64,000 nucleotides of DNA from Saprospiraceae bacterium (GTDB lineage Bacteria > Bacteroidota > Bacteroidia > Chitinophagales > Saprospiraceae), in contig JAGQWX010000001.1 in the NCBI GenBank assembly GCA_020436935.1, forward strand, positions 248,001 through 312,000, read 5' to 3'. Made by a program: the position numbers and the translations under genes. Below the pieces are notes generated by a model, which had not been told where the DNA came from, searched no databases, and was given only the letters and a program-made list of their open reading frames with translations. Below are positions 25,118 through 34,062 of this stretch, piece by piece; the stretch's first letter is position 1; each line of letters begins with the position of its first letter.

Positions 25118-27361
25118 ATGGGAAAGACACTAAAGTTAGACAGACGTTCATTCCTAAAATCTTCGGCACTGGCCGGAGGTGGATTGATGTTGAGTTTCAA
25201 TTGGCTGACTCCAGCAAAGGCTGCGGCTTCGTTTGAAATGGCAGAAGATTGGAATGAACTTACAGGATACATCAAAATAACATCAGACAATGTCATCAAA
25301 ATACTTTGCCCAAACCCGGAATTTGGTCAGAATGTGATGACTTCTCTTCCCATGATGGTGGCAGAAGAGCTCGATGTAAAATGGGATGATGTTGTAGTGG
25401 AAATGGGCCCGCATGATAATGTAAAGCTTGGACCACAGTTTACCGGAGGAAGCAATTCCATCAGAATGTATTGGAGGCCACTGCGCGAAGCAGGAGCTGC
25501 AGCACGTCAGATGTTGCGACAAGCGGCTGCGGATACCTGGGGCGCGCCAGTTGAAGAAGTGACAACCAGCAATGGAGTTTTAAACCACAGCAGCGGTAAG
25601 TCCGCCAAATATGGGGAAATGGCCGTCAAAGCTTCCTCACTTACTTTACCGACCGGGCTTAAACTCAAGGAACAAAAAGATTTCAAAATTGTAAGCAAGT
25701 CCAAAAAGAATGTGGAAGGTGAAAAAATTGTCACCGGAAAGCCCCTTTTTGGTTCAGATTTCAAAGTGGATGGCATGTTGATTGCCATGATCCAGCACCC
25801 ACCTGCTTTTGGGATGAAACTCAAATCTTTTGACGCCGCGCAGACAAAGAGCATGCCCGGTATCAAAGATGTGTTCAGCTTCAAATTGTTCGACGACGAC
25901 TTTGTCCAGGGAGGTTTTGATACCCGCTCTTTCAATGAAGTAATTGCCATCGTGGGCAATACAACATGGGAAGTGATGAATGCCAGGAAAAAGCTGAAAG
26001 CGAGCTGGGAACCGGCCGGTGATGTGACAGAAGTCATGAGTGGTCGGGGTGGAAATAGAGATGTTGTGGTTCCCGGCAGGCTGGAGACATCTGAAAACCA
26101 GATGGAACTCATGGCACAAAAAGCCCAGGGGCCGGCGCAGGAACTTAGAAAGGACGGCGATCCGGAAACAGCATTCAAAAATGCAAAAACCATCATTGAG
26201 CGCACGTACAATGCACCTTTCCTCGCCCACAACTGTATGGAGCCGATGAACTTTTTTGCTCATGTGGAAGAAGATAAAGCACTTGTGGTCGGGCCACTTC
26301 AGGCACCTGGATGGATGGAACCTACTTTGTCGAAAGTCCTCAATCTTCCTGCCGACAAAATCGAAATAAGAATGACCCGCATGGGTGGAGGATTTGGAAG
26401 AAGGGCATATTGTCAATATACCCACGAAGCTGCCAGGATCTCTCAAAAGATGAAAGCACCCATCAAATTGCTGTATACCAGAGAGGATGATATGACTTAT
26501 GGAATATACAGACCAATGTATACCGCAACCTACAGAGCTGCTTTGGACGAAAATAAAAATCTGATTGCTTTTCACGTAAAAGGTGGAGGCATTCCTGAAA
26601 GTCCGATCCATGCCAATAGGTTTCCTGCCGGAGCCATAGACAATTACCTGGCTGAGGCATGGGAAATTCCATCCAATGTAACGATTGGCGCCTTCAGGGC
26701 TCCAAGATCCAACTTCAATGCAGCTGCAGAGCAGTCTTTTCTCGATGAAGTCGCTGAGGCTATGGGCAAAGATCCCATTGACTTCAGACTTGAATTGCTC
26801 AAAAGGGCAAAAGAAAATCCGGTTGGCAAAAACAACGATTACGACGCTGACAGGTATGCCGGAGTACTTGAATTGGTCAGAGATAAATCAGGCTGGGGCA
26901 AGGACGAAAATAAAAAATACAACAGGGGTGTTGCGGCATATTTCTGCCACAACAGCTACGCTGCCCACGTTGTAGATATGGTCTACAGAGATGGAGCACC
27001 CTATGTGGAAAAAGTAACTTCGGCTATGGACTGTGGCATCGTCATCAACCCGGAATCTGCTAAAAATATGGTGGAAGGAGCAGTAGTAGATGGCATTGGA
27101 AATGCTTTTTATGGGTCAATGACTTTCAAAGAGGGTCAACCCGACCACAACAATTTCAACAGCTACAGACTCATCAGACACAGTGAGGCGCCAAAGTCCA
27201 TCGATGTACATTTTGTAAAAAGTGAAAACGATCCAACAGGACTTGGGGAACCACCGTTTCCTCCTGTTTTCGGCGCAGTTGCCAATGCCCTTTACAAAAC
27301 CACAGGAAAGAGGTATTATAATCAACCCTTCGAAACATCTGAACAACCGACCAGCTTATAA
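25118..27361 (+). CDS. isoquinoline 1-oxidoreductase-type molybdopterin subunit (xanthine dehydrogenase family)
   Basis: A 747-residue large subunit with a twin-arginine-type signal (LDRRSFLKSSALAGGG, residues 6-21), so it is folded with cofactor and exported with its partner. It has two molybdopterin-binding regions, with GGGFGRRAYCQYTHEAA near residue 424 and VDGIGNAFYG near residue 655. Near the C-terminus GLGEPPFPPVFGAVANAL (about 709-726) carries the catalytic Glu of the xanthine oxidase family. Enzymes of the IorB class hydroxylate N-heterocycles or oxidise aldehydes; the substrate here is open. There is no cytochrome subunit or maturation gene (such as the XdhC type) in this window. 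Confidence 0.92.
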   Translation: MGKTLKLDRRSFLKSSALAGGGLMLSFNWLTPAKAAASFEMAEDWNELTGYIKITSDNVIKILCPNPEFGQNVMTSLPMMVAEELDVKWDDVVVEMGPHDNVKLGPQFTGGSNSIRMYWRPLREAGAAARQMLRQAAADTWGAPVEEVTTSNGVLNHSSGKSAKYGEMAVKASSLTLPTGLKLKEQKDFKIVSKSKKNVEGEKIVTGKPLFGSDFKVDGMLIAMIQHPPAFGMKLKSFDAAQTKSMPGIKDVFSFKLFDDDFVQGGFDTRSFNEVIAIVGNTTWEVMNARKKLKASWEPAGDVTEVMSGRGGNRDVVVPGRLETSENQMELMAQKAQGPAQELRKDGDPETAFKNAKTIIERTYNAPFLAHNCMEPMNFFAHVEEDKALVVGPLQAPGWMEPTLSKVLNLPADKIEIRMTRMGGGFGRRAYCQYTHEAARISQKMKAPIKLLYTREDDMTYGIYRPMYTATYRAALDENKNLIAFHVKGGGIPESPIHANRFPAGAIDNYLAEAWEIPSNVTIGAFRAPRSNFNAAAEQSFLDEVAEAMGKDPIDFRLELLKRAKENPVGKNNDYDADRYAGVLELVRDKSGWGKDENKKYNRGVAAYFCHNSYAAHVVDMVYRDGAPYVEKVTSAMDCGIVINPESAKNMVEGAVVDGIGNAFYGSMTFKEGQPDHNNFNSYRLIRHSEAPKSIDVHFVKSENDPTGLGEPPFPPVFGAVANALYKTTGKRYYNQPFETSEQPTSL

Positions 27362-27398
27362 CTGGTATTGAAGTTTTTTTGACTTCACTATAAAAAAG

Positions 27399-27437
27399 AA
27401 AAGGCCACTTCATGTGTAAATCATAAAGTGGCCTTTT
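27399..27437. terminator. bidirectional intrinsic terminator
   Basis: AAAAGGCCACTT (27399-27410) and AAGTGGCCTTTT (27426-27437) form a 12-bp perfect stem with a 15-base loop, with U-runs built into both outer ends. It lies between the convergent molybdopterin subunit gene (ends 27361) and the old-yellow-enzyme gene (ends 27453) and can serve both. Confidence 0.85.
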
Positions 27438-27452
27438 CATTTTCTGTCAGGT

Positions 27453-28526
27453 TCAAAACTTGCCTCGCTCGTATTGCAATGGCCATTCTATTTCTGCTTT
27501 CAAGTCATGTGCAGCTCTTAATGGGAAATAAGGATCTCTTAGAAACTCTCTGGCCATCATAATGAGATCGGCGTCGCCATTGACAAGTATGGTCTCTGCC
27601 TGCGCTGCATCCGTGATCATACCTACTGTAGAAGTCACTATTCCTGTTTCCTTTTTTATTTTCGATGCAAAGGGGAGTTGATATGCCGGGCCTACAGGTA
27701 TTTTCTGCTGTGGTACCAAACCTCCGGTTGTAACATCAATTACATCTACTCCTGCTTCTGGCAATGCTTTGGCTATTTCAACGGCATCGTCACTATTCAA
27801 ACCACCTTCAGCCCAATCATTGCCCGTTATCCGTGCAAACAGTGGCAAATGTTCGGGCAAAATGTTCTTAATCGCATGGCTTATTTCCAGCAATAGTCTC
27901 ATTCTGTTTTCAAAACTACCGCCATACTCATCAGTCCTTTTATTGGTGAGGGGGGATAAAAACTGATGCAATAAATAGCCATGGGCGGCGTGAATTTCTA
28001 TGACTTCAAAACCGGCAGCCAATGCTCTTTCTGCAGCACTTGTAAAATCACTGACTATCTTTTTTATCCCTGCTTTGTCCAGTTCAATTGGCATTGGGTA
28101 ATTTTCAGCATAAGCAATGGCAGAAGGTGCTACAGTCTGCCAACCGCCATTTTCAACATCCACCTTATTTCTGCCTATCCACGGCGCCTGGGTACTGGCC
28201 TTCCTGCCGGCATGTGCAAGTTGTATGCCTGCTATCGCTCCCTGTTGTTTGATGAAACTGGTGATTTGAGATAACTTTTCGACGTGCTCATCTTTCCAGA
28301 TGCCCAGGTCCTGGGGAGATATTCTTGCCTCTGGAGACACACCCGTTGCCTCTGCAATCACTAGAGCAGCTCCGCCAACTGCCCGACTTCCCAGGTGAAC
28401 AAGGTGCCAGTCGGTCGCAAATCCGTCTTCAGAAGAGTACTGACACATGGGCGATACCACGATTCTGTTTTTTAAGGTAATGCCCTTCAGTTGCAAAGGG
28501 GAAAATAATTTGCTTGGATTGCCCAT
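27453..28526 (-). CDS. old yellow enzyme, YqjM-type NADH:flavin oxidoreductase
   Basis: A 357-residue FMN-dependent TIM barrel. The N-terminus reads LFSPLQLKGITLKNRIVVSPMCQYS, with the thermophilic-like (YqjM) active-site Cys in PMCQYS. GIQLAHAGRKAS near residue 100 and EIHAAHGYLLHQFLSP near residue 175 (H-A-A-H, substrate-binding) follow, and the FMN-phosphate site is toward the end (GDADLIMMAREFL). These enzymes reduce activated C=C bonds using NAD(P)H and are often induced by oxidative or electrophile stress. The natural substrate is unknown. Divergent from the flavin reductase-like gene at 28682. Confidence 0.92.
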   Translation of the reverse strand: MGNPSKLFSPLQLKGITLKNRIVVSPMCQYSSEDGFATDWHLVHLGSRAVGGAALVIAEATGVSPEARISPQDLGIWKDEHVEKLSQITSFIKQQGAIAGIQLAHAGRKASTQAPWIGRNKVDVENGGWQTVAPSAIAYAENYPMPIELDKAGIKKIVSDFTSAAERALAAGFEVIEIHAAHGYLLHQFLSPLTNKRTDEYGGSFENRMRLLLEISHAIKNILPEHLPLFARITGNDWAEGGLNSDDAVEIAKALPEAGVDVIDVTTGGLVPQQKIPVGPAYQLPFASKIKKETGIVTSTVGMITDAAQAETILVNGDADLIMMAREFLRDPYFPLRAAHDLKAEIEWPLQYERGKF

Positions 28527-28649
28527 ATTTCAATTTTTAGATATAACCAATTTGAACAGGTAAAAGTTGCTCTATTCTGCTAATATACGCCATGCTCACT
28601 TTATTAATAAAGCAGCAAGAAACGGGTTTTTCCGAAGTTGAAATGCAAA

Positions 28650-28657
28650 TAGTTTTG
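28650..28657 (+). promoter_or_regulatory. -7 element for the flavin reductase-like gene
   Basis: TAGTTTTG matches TAnnTTTG and lies 25 bases before the ATG at 28682, predicting a leader of about 18 bases. The -33 region is T-rich but lacks a clear TTTG. Confidence 0.35.
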
Positions 28658-28681
28658 GACCATATTTAAAATCAAAAAATT

Positions 28682-29317
28682 ATGCACATTACCTGCCAAC
28701 TCCCTATTCTTTATTTTGGGACACCAGTGGTCATCATCAGCACTACCAATGAAGATGAAACTTTCAACCTTGCTCCTATTTCTTCTGTTTTTTGGTTGAA
28801 GTGGCGCTGTGTCATTGGCATAGCGGCCAGTTCTAAAACCGCTGAGAATCTGCTCAAAACAAAAGAATGTGTGCTCAACCTCCCCTCAGTGCATGAAGTC
28901 TCAGGCGTAAATGATTTGGCGCTGACAACAGGCAAAAGCAATTTTTCAGAAATCAAAAGACAACGAGGCTATCGGTACGAAAAGGATAAGTTTGGGATCA
29001 CCGGTTTCAGTCCTGTCGCTTCTCTTCTTGTCAACAGTCCCAGGGTGAAAGAATGCCCGGTACAATTGGAAGCAGTGGTGAAGGCCGTTCATTCCATTGG
29101 CTCAGATGACAACCGCATTCAGGGACATCTTTTGAACATTGAACTTGAAATCCTCAAAGTTCATGTAGAAGAAAATTTATTGGCAACAGGACACACCGAC
29201 AAGATTGATGCTGATAAGTGGAAGCCCTTGATCATGTCTTTCCAACACCTTTACGGCCTTGGCGATCCGGTTGTCCCTTCCAAACTGGCTCAGATACCTG
29301 AACATCTGTACAAGTAA
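28682..29317 (+). CDS. flavin reductase-like FMN-binding split-barrel protein
   Basis: A 211-residue protein of the flavin reductase-like family. It begins MHITCQLPILYFGTPVVIISTTNEDETFNLAPISSVFWL, the split-barrel N-terminus with the N-x-A-P-x-S motif that contacts FMN; later NSPRVKECPVQLEAVV and LNIELEILKVHVEENLL are the usual strands. Such proteins reduce flavins or act as FMN-dependent reductases for small organic compounds. It is divergent from an old-yellow-enzyme gene across a 155-base region, so a shared response to electrophiles is possible, but only by inference. Confidence 0.87.
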   Translation: MHITCQLPILYFGTPVVIISTTNEDETFNLAPISSVFWLKWRCVIGIAASSKTAENLLKTKECVLNLPSVHEVSGVNDLALTTGKSNFSEIKRQRGYRYEKDKFGITGFSPVASLLVNSPRVKECPVQLEAVVKAVHSIGSDDNRIQGHLLNIELEILKVHVEENLLATGHTDKIDADKWKPLIMSFQHLYGLGDPVVPSKLAQIPEHLYK

Positions 29318-29405
29318 TGCTTTGCTTTATAATAGCATAGAACGCTTGTTCTCACAAGTTCACACACGCATTAAGATTCAATAAGAAATCTGGAAAGACC
29401 TCAGC

Positions 29406-29855
29406 TTATTTAAGCGTCACTTCAATGACACCATTACCTCCTCTTACTCCATAGATACCTACTTCACCAGGTTCTTTCAGCACCCTGATTCTTTTGATTT
29501 GAGTGCCATTGATGACTGAATCTGCATCTGCAATAGTACCATTGTATATACTTCCGTCAATGACCAATAGCGGTTCAGTGCCGGCCGAAAGTGTGTTGAA
29601 ACCTCTGATGATGATCTCAGGCTTTTCTGAACTGCCTTTGACAATTACACCGGCTGTTTTCCTAAGTCTGTCGACGAGCGATAAAACATTCACACCCTGC
29701 TCTACTTCCTCGCTGGATGATTTGGGTTTTGATTCTTCGCTATTATCCTCCCTTTGAGAATAACTTGCTCCGCTTTTTGTAGAAGAGCATGCATTTATGA
29801 TCACCAACATTAAAAATGTAACGCCTATTTTGAGTATGTACTGAGTGCTTTTCAT
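29406..29855 (-). CDS. small lipoprotein consisting of an isolated TonB-plug domain
   Basis: A 149-residue lipoprotein. The ATG at 29855 begins a clean lipoprotein signal (MKSTQYILKIGVTFLMLVIINAC); the frame's first ATG at 29867 adds only four residues. After a Ser/Glu-rich linker (about 25-50), the rest is a TonB-dependent-receptor plug domain: VLSLVDRLRKTAGVIVKG, IIIRGFNTLSAGTEPLLVIDG and IKRIRVLKEPGEVGIYGVRGGNGVIEV. There is no barrel. In full receptors the plug closes the barrel lumen; free lipid-anchored plugs recur in Bacteroidota, with unproven function. It is a single gene, convergent with the flavin reductase-like gene. Confidence 0.85.
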   Translation of the reverse strand: MKSTQYILKIGVTFLMLVIINACSSTKSGASYSQREDNSEESKPKSSSEEVEQGVNVLSLVDRLRKTAGVIVKGSSEKPEIIIRGFNTLSAGTEPLLVIDGSIYNGTIADADSVINGTQIKRIRVLKEPGEVGIYGVRGGNGVIEVTLK

Positions 29856-29946
29856 CTTATTGAACATATTTTGATAGAAAGATAAGAATTTCCAGATAAA
29901 AATACGATAATATCATATCACAAGTCAATGATCTTCAGGACTTTTT

Positions 29947-30906
29947 CTAATTCTCCCGGGTATACTTCATCAGGAAAGCTTCTACCAGATTAAACATCTC
30001 CTTTGACCAAAATTCTGTAGTACCGTGATCCGCCCCATTTAATTTATAAAATTCAAAAACTTTACCTGTCGCTTGAAGCTTATTGGCCAGCATATCGCTC
30101 TGACTAAAATGGACCAGGGCGTCGACATCACCGTGCGCAATAAGTATCGGGGGAATCTTTTTTGATTCCGACAGATAGGTCATTGGATTGGCTGCCTTTG
30201 CTTTGTCTTTGTTTTCCAGAACATTCACTCCTCCCAGCAACATACCCTCAGGACTTTGAGGTTGTACATGGTCAAAGATGGACGGATATTCACTCATTTT
30301 ACTCACGTCTGTGGGTCCATAATAATCCACAATGGCGTTGACAGAGTCGGAAAATTCCAATAAGGTATAGTCGCTAAACTCCGGCATTCCGGCAGTTATC
30401 CCAGTAAAAACCGCAGTATGGCCTCCGGAAGAATCTCCCCAAAGGAAAAAGTTATTGACGTCAAGATTGTATTTGCCGGCATTTTTTCTCAAAAATCGAA
30501 TGGCTGCTCTGGTATCAATGATTTGAGCAGGAAAAGGCGCAACCGTAGATGGCCGGTACTCAACGATGGCAATTGCGTATCCACGTCTGGCAAAATCCAT
30601 CATCTGCGGTAAATTTCCATGCACATTTTGCTTAAACCACGCAGAACCCTGTATGTACACAATACATGGAAGCGCCAGATTCCCTCTGGAATAGATGATT
30701 TGAAGGTGGAGGTCCAGCGTATCTCTCTGCACATAAACCACATCATTTGCATACGTAAACCCTCTTTTGTTCCGATCAATTTCGAGTATTTGTACTTCCG
30801 TATTGCTCACTGTTGCCGGAGGCACGCGATGCTCATTGTTCTGGGCCATCACCACATAACTGGCAATAAAAAAGGATACAATGGTAAGGAGTTGCTTCGT
30901 GCACAT
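29947..30906 (-). CDS. secreted alpha/beta-hydrolase, esterase/BD-FAE type
   Basis: A 319-residue hydrolase with a signal peptide (about 1-21, ending MAQ). The oxyanion region is CIVYIQGSAWF near residue 81 (a G where HSL-type esterases have HGGG), the nucleophile elbow is WGDSSGGHTA near residue 157, and the catalytic His is in NGADHGTTEFW near residue 295, with an Asp in HGDVDALV near residue 263. This fits acyl-esterases that remove acetyl or feruloyl groups from polysaccharides. No carbohydrate-active gene is adjacent, so the substrate is open. Stand-alone gene. Confidence 0.87.
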   Translation of the reverse strand: MCTKQLLTIVSFFIASYVVMAQNNEHRVPPATVSNTEVQILEIDRNKRGFTYANDVVYVQRDTLDLHLQIIYSRGNLALPCIVYIQGSAWFKQNVHGNLPQMMDFARRGYAIAIVEYRPSTVAPFPAQIIDTRAAIRFLRKNAGKYNLDVNNFFLWGDSSGGHTAVFTGITAGMPEFSDYTLLEFSDSVNAIVDYYGPTDVSKMSEYPSIFDHVQPQSPEGMLLGGVNVLENKDKAKAANPMTYLSESKKIPPILIAHGDVDALVHFSQSDMLANKLQATGKVFEFYKLNGADHGTTEFWSKEMFNLVEAFLMKYTREN

Positions 30907-31221
30907 GGATTTGAATTTCTACAAAAATATGCTTAATAATATTCGTCAGTAATAGATTCGCCCACTTAATTGCTACCAAAAAGTCAAATTTCTCTTTGTC
31001 TATAAATCAAACAATGTATAAGAAAGAATTTCATTTTGCCATTCTTTTACCCCAACCCTAAAAGGAGAGCATGGCAAAAAAAGATTGATATTTGATATAC
31101 ACATGATCAAACATATCTTTACCGGATTTCATCATTCAACTTTATTCCGGGAGATAAGGGTGTAAGAAGAAAACTGATGATGGTTTTCAATTCCAAATTC
31201 CGGTGGTAACGCAAAATAATC
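30907..31221. other. 315-base intergenic region between the esterase and dehydrogenase genes
   Basis: No gene is visible. An imperfect inverted repeat lies at 31086-31117, with core TTTGAT-N9-ATCAAA at 31091-31111, about 110 bases before the dehydrogenase ATG. A TATTTTTG element on the minus strand (30929 down to 30922) could be the -7 box of the esterase gene, though the leader would be short. Confidence 0.4.
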
Positions 31222-34032
31222 ATGGACAGAAGTGCTGATTTACTAGCAGAGTTAGAAAGGTTTTTCCCGAAAGAAAGACTCAGGACAAAACTCATAGACC
31301 TGATCACCTACGCCAGCGATGCAGGATTTTATACACTGCGCCCAAAAGTGATTGTTTTGCCGGTGTCTGAAGATGAAATCATAAAGCTTTTTGAAATCTC
31401 CCAAAAAGTCAAGGTGCCCATCGTATTCAGGACCGGAGGTACCAGTTTATCCGGACAAGCCATTACCGACGGCATCCTTGTCGACCTCAGTCAAAATTGG
31501 CGCAACATAAGCATTGAGGATGGAGGCAAACTTGTGCGTGTTCAACCAGGCATTACTGGCGCTTTGGTCAACGCACATTTAAAAAAATATCAGGTCAAAA
31601 TTGGTCCTGACCCGGCGAGTATCAATGCCGCAATGATCGGGGGAATACTTTCCAACAATGCGAGTGGGATGTGCTGTGGTGTGGCACAAAACTCATATCA
31701 CACCACCAAACACATTCGGTTTATTCTTCCAGACGGTGAGGTGTATACTACCGAAAACAAGGACGATTATACAAGATTTGCAGAAACTGATTTGGGCAGA
31801 GAAATTCTAGCGTTGAAAATTGCCGTTCGTGAAAACCCGGCTTTGCTCGCAAAAATCAAAAACAAATACCTCACTAAGACCACCATTGGATATTCATTAA
31901 ACGCATTTGCAGATTACGATGCACCGCTCGATGTCTTTGCCCATTTGCTCATTGGCGCAGAGGGAACACTCGCTTTTATTGCTGAAGCTGTCCTGGAGAC
32001 TGTCCCTGACTATCCCTTTAAGGCAACTGCAATGATGTATTTCGATGCGATAAAAGACGCATGTGAGGCCATCATTCCATTGACATTGATGGGTGCCATG
32101 ACAGTAGAACTGATGGACAGCCGATCTTTGCACGCCGTTTCCAGTTCAGATGTGATTTATAAAAATCTGGGGCCGAATACCACCGCCTTGCTGGTCGAGT
32201 TTCAGGAAAACAGCATGGAAGCACTGTCGCAGAAGGTTGAAGATTATGAAAAACACTCTCATACATTCAGGACCATCGCACCTGTTGAATTCACAACAAA
32301 AGCTGACATACAAGCGGCATATTGGAAAATCAGAAAGGGCTTATTTCCTACTGTAGGTGCTGTACGTAAGAGTGGTACAACAGTGGTGCTCGAGGATGTA
32401 GCATTCCCCGTTGAAGTGTTGGCAGACGCCTTATCCGACTTACAAGTCTTGTTTTCAAAGTACAATTATCAGGAGGCCATCATGTTTGGCCACGCTAAAG
32501 ACGGCAATATCCATTTTGTCGTAACCCAAAGCTTTGAATCAGATAAAGAAGTCGCCCGCTACGCTGATTTTATGGAAGATGTCGTGGAGCTGGTGGTGAA
32601 CAAGTACAATGGCACTCTCAAGGGTGAACATGGCACAGGCAGGAATATGGCACCTTTTGTTCAGACCGAGTGGGGCGAAGAAGCTTATCAAATCATGGCA
32701 AGGCTCAAAAAAGTCGCGGACCCTGAGGGATTACTGAATCCGGGAGTCATCATCAATCCGGATGATAAGATACATTTGAAAAATTTCAAAAACCTGCCAA
32801 CGGTTGAAGAAGAAGTAGACAAGTGTACAGAATGTGGCTTTTGTGAACCTTTGTGCCCAAGTCGGGATATTACAACCTCTCCAAGACGGAGAATTGTTGC
32901 AAGACGGGCCCTGCAAAGTCTGAAAAACACCAAAGATTATGACGTTCTATTGGAAGAATACCAATATCATGGCTCTGACACTTGTGCAGTGGATGGCCTT
33001 TGCGCTACAGCCTGTCCGGTGAATATCAATACCGGCGACCTGACCAAAAGACTGCGGAAGGAAAACCATAGCGCTTCAGCCAATGCAATGGCAAAGTTTG
33101 TTGGGAGAAATTTTGGGCTAACCATAGGCTCTTTGCGATTGCTGCTCAAGACAGGAAATAAAATCAACAAAGTTTTTGGAGAAAAGACCATGTGGCATTT
33201 GACAAAAGGCATGAACAAAATGTTCAAAGGATTGCCCGTCTGGGTTGAAGTCAAAGTGCCGGAACTGGACGTATTGAAGCAGCAGCAGGGCAATGATCAA
33301 GCGGACATCATTTATTTCCCATCGTGTATCAGCAGGTTGATGGGAGCATATCCGGGGCAGCAAAAAAACCTGATGGAAGTGTTTTTCTCTGTTTGTAAAA
33401 AGACCAATATCCAGGTGCAAGTAGTAGATAATTATGCCTCAGCGTGTTGCAGTCAGATATTTGGTTCAAAAGGTTTTCATCAGGCGTATCAGGAAAAAGC
33501 AAATGAAATCATTGAGGCTTTGTGGTTACAGAGCAAAGGTGGACTTATTCCCGTAGTGGTGGATGTCAGTTCATGCTCCTACACGCTCAAACAGTTGAAG
33601 CCGGTCCTCAGCAAGGAGAATCAGACCAGGTTCAATCTATTGGTCATCTCCGATGTAGTGGAATGGCTCAACGATGCTGTCCTGACAAAAATCAAGCCCA
33701 ACCAACTTGACAAATCGGTCAGTTTGCACCCGGTTTGTTCATTGAAAAAGATGAATGTCGAATCCAAGCTGATCAGCGTTGCACAAATGTGTGCAAAAGA
33801 TGTGCATGTGCCGTATTCCGCTGGATGTTGTGGCATGGCCGGAGACAGAGGATTCCTATACCCTGAGCTGACCCTGGCGGCAACAAAAAATGAAGCAGCA
33901 GAAGTGAGACAGACCAGGTATGATGGATATTATTCGAGCACCAGCACCTGCGAATGGAACCTCTCCCAGGCTACCAATCAAAACTATGAGTCCATATTGT
34001 ATTTGGTGGATGAGGCTTTGGGGGGAGAATAA
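31222..34032 (+). CDS. D-lactate/2-hydroxyacid dehydrogenase: fused FAD-linked oxidase and Fe-S/CCG protein
   Basis: A 936-residue fusion. Residues about 40-180 are a FAD_binding_4 domain (FRTGGTSLSGQAITDG, DPASINAAMIGGILSNNASGM). About 255-520 is the FAD-linked oxidase C-domain (FGHAKDGNIHFV, LKGEHGTGRNMAPF). About 535-610 holds two 4Fe-4S motifs (CTECGFCEPLCPS and CAVDGLCATACPV). The last 230 residues carry two CCG-domain sites (ASACCSQIFGSKGF and SAGCCGMAGDRGFLYPEL). Enzymes with this order oxidise D-lactate or glycolate and pass electrons to the quinone pool; they combine what GlcD and GlcF do separately. It is likely cytoplasmic and membrane-associated. Convergent with mnmE. Confidence 0.9.
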   Translation: MDRSADLLAELERFFPKERLRTKLIDLITYASDAGFYTLRPKVIVLPVSEDEIIKLFEISQKVKVPIVFRTGGTSLSGQAITDGILVDLSQNWRNISIEDGGKLVRVQPGITGALVNAHLKKYQVKIGPDPASINAAMIGGILSNNASGMCCGVAQNSYHTTKHIRFILPDGEVYTTENKDDYTRFAETDLGREILALKIAVRENPALLAKIKNKYLTKTTIGYSLNAFADYDAPLDVFAHLLIGAEGTLAFIAEAVLETVPDYPFKATAMMYFDAIKDACEAIIPLTLMGAMTVELMDSRSLHAVSSSDVIYKNLGPNTTALLVEFQENSMEALSQKVEDYEKHSHTFRTIAPVEFTTKADIQAAYWKIRKGLFPTVGAVRKSGTTVVLEDVAFPVEVLADALSDLQVLFSKYNYQEAIMFGHAKDGNIHFVVTQSFESDKEVARYADFMEDVVELVVNKYNGTLKGEHGTGRNMAPFVQTEWGEEAYQIMARLKKVADPEGLLNPGVIINPDDKIHLKNFKNLPTVEEEVDKCTECGFCEPLCPSRDITTSPRRRIVARRALQSLKNTKDYDVLLEEYQYHGSDTCAVDGLCATACPVNINTGDLTKRLRKENHSASANAMAKFVGRNFGLTIGSLRLLLKTGNKINKVFGEKTMWHLTKGMNKMFKGLPVWVEVKVPELDVLKQQQGNDQADIIYFPSCISRLMGAYPGQQKNLMEVFFSVCKKTNIQVQVVDNYASACCSQIFGSKGFHQAYQEKANEIIEALWLQSKGGLIPVVVDVSSCSYTLKQLKPVLSKENQTRFNLLVISDVVEWLNDAVLTKIKPNQLDKSVSLHPVCSLKKMNVESKLISVAQMCAKDVHVPYSAGCCGMAGDRGFLYPELTLAATKNEAAEVRQTRYDGYYSSTSTCEWNLSQATNQNYESILYLVDEALGGE

Positions 34033-34062
34033 TTAATTGGTGAAGAGAGTAAGGTGTTCGGC

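Noticed and set aside
25754-26611. 285-codon open frame antisense to the molybdopterin subunit gene
   Set aside because: It lies wholly inside a well-supported gene in the opposite strand, has no recognisable domain, and its composition (Cys/His/Arg/Ser-rich) is that of a shadow frame.
28592-28669. 25-codon open frame (MLTLLIKQQETGFSEVE...) between the old yellow enzyme and flavin reductase-like genes
   Set aside because: Its 3' part overlaps the TAGTTTTG promoter element of the next gene and nothing else supports translation.
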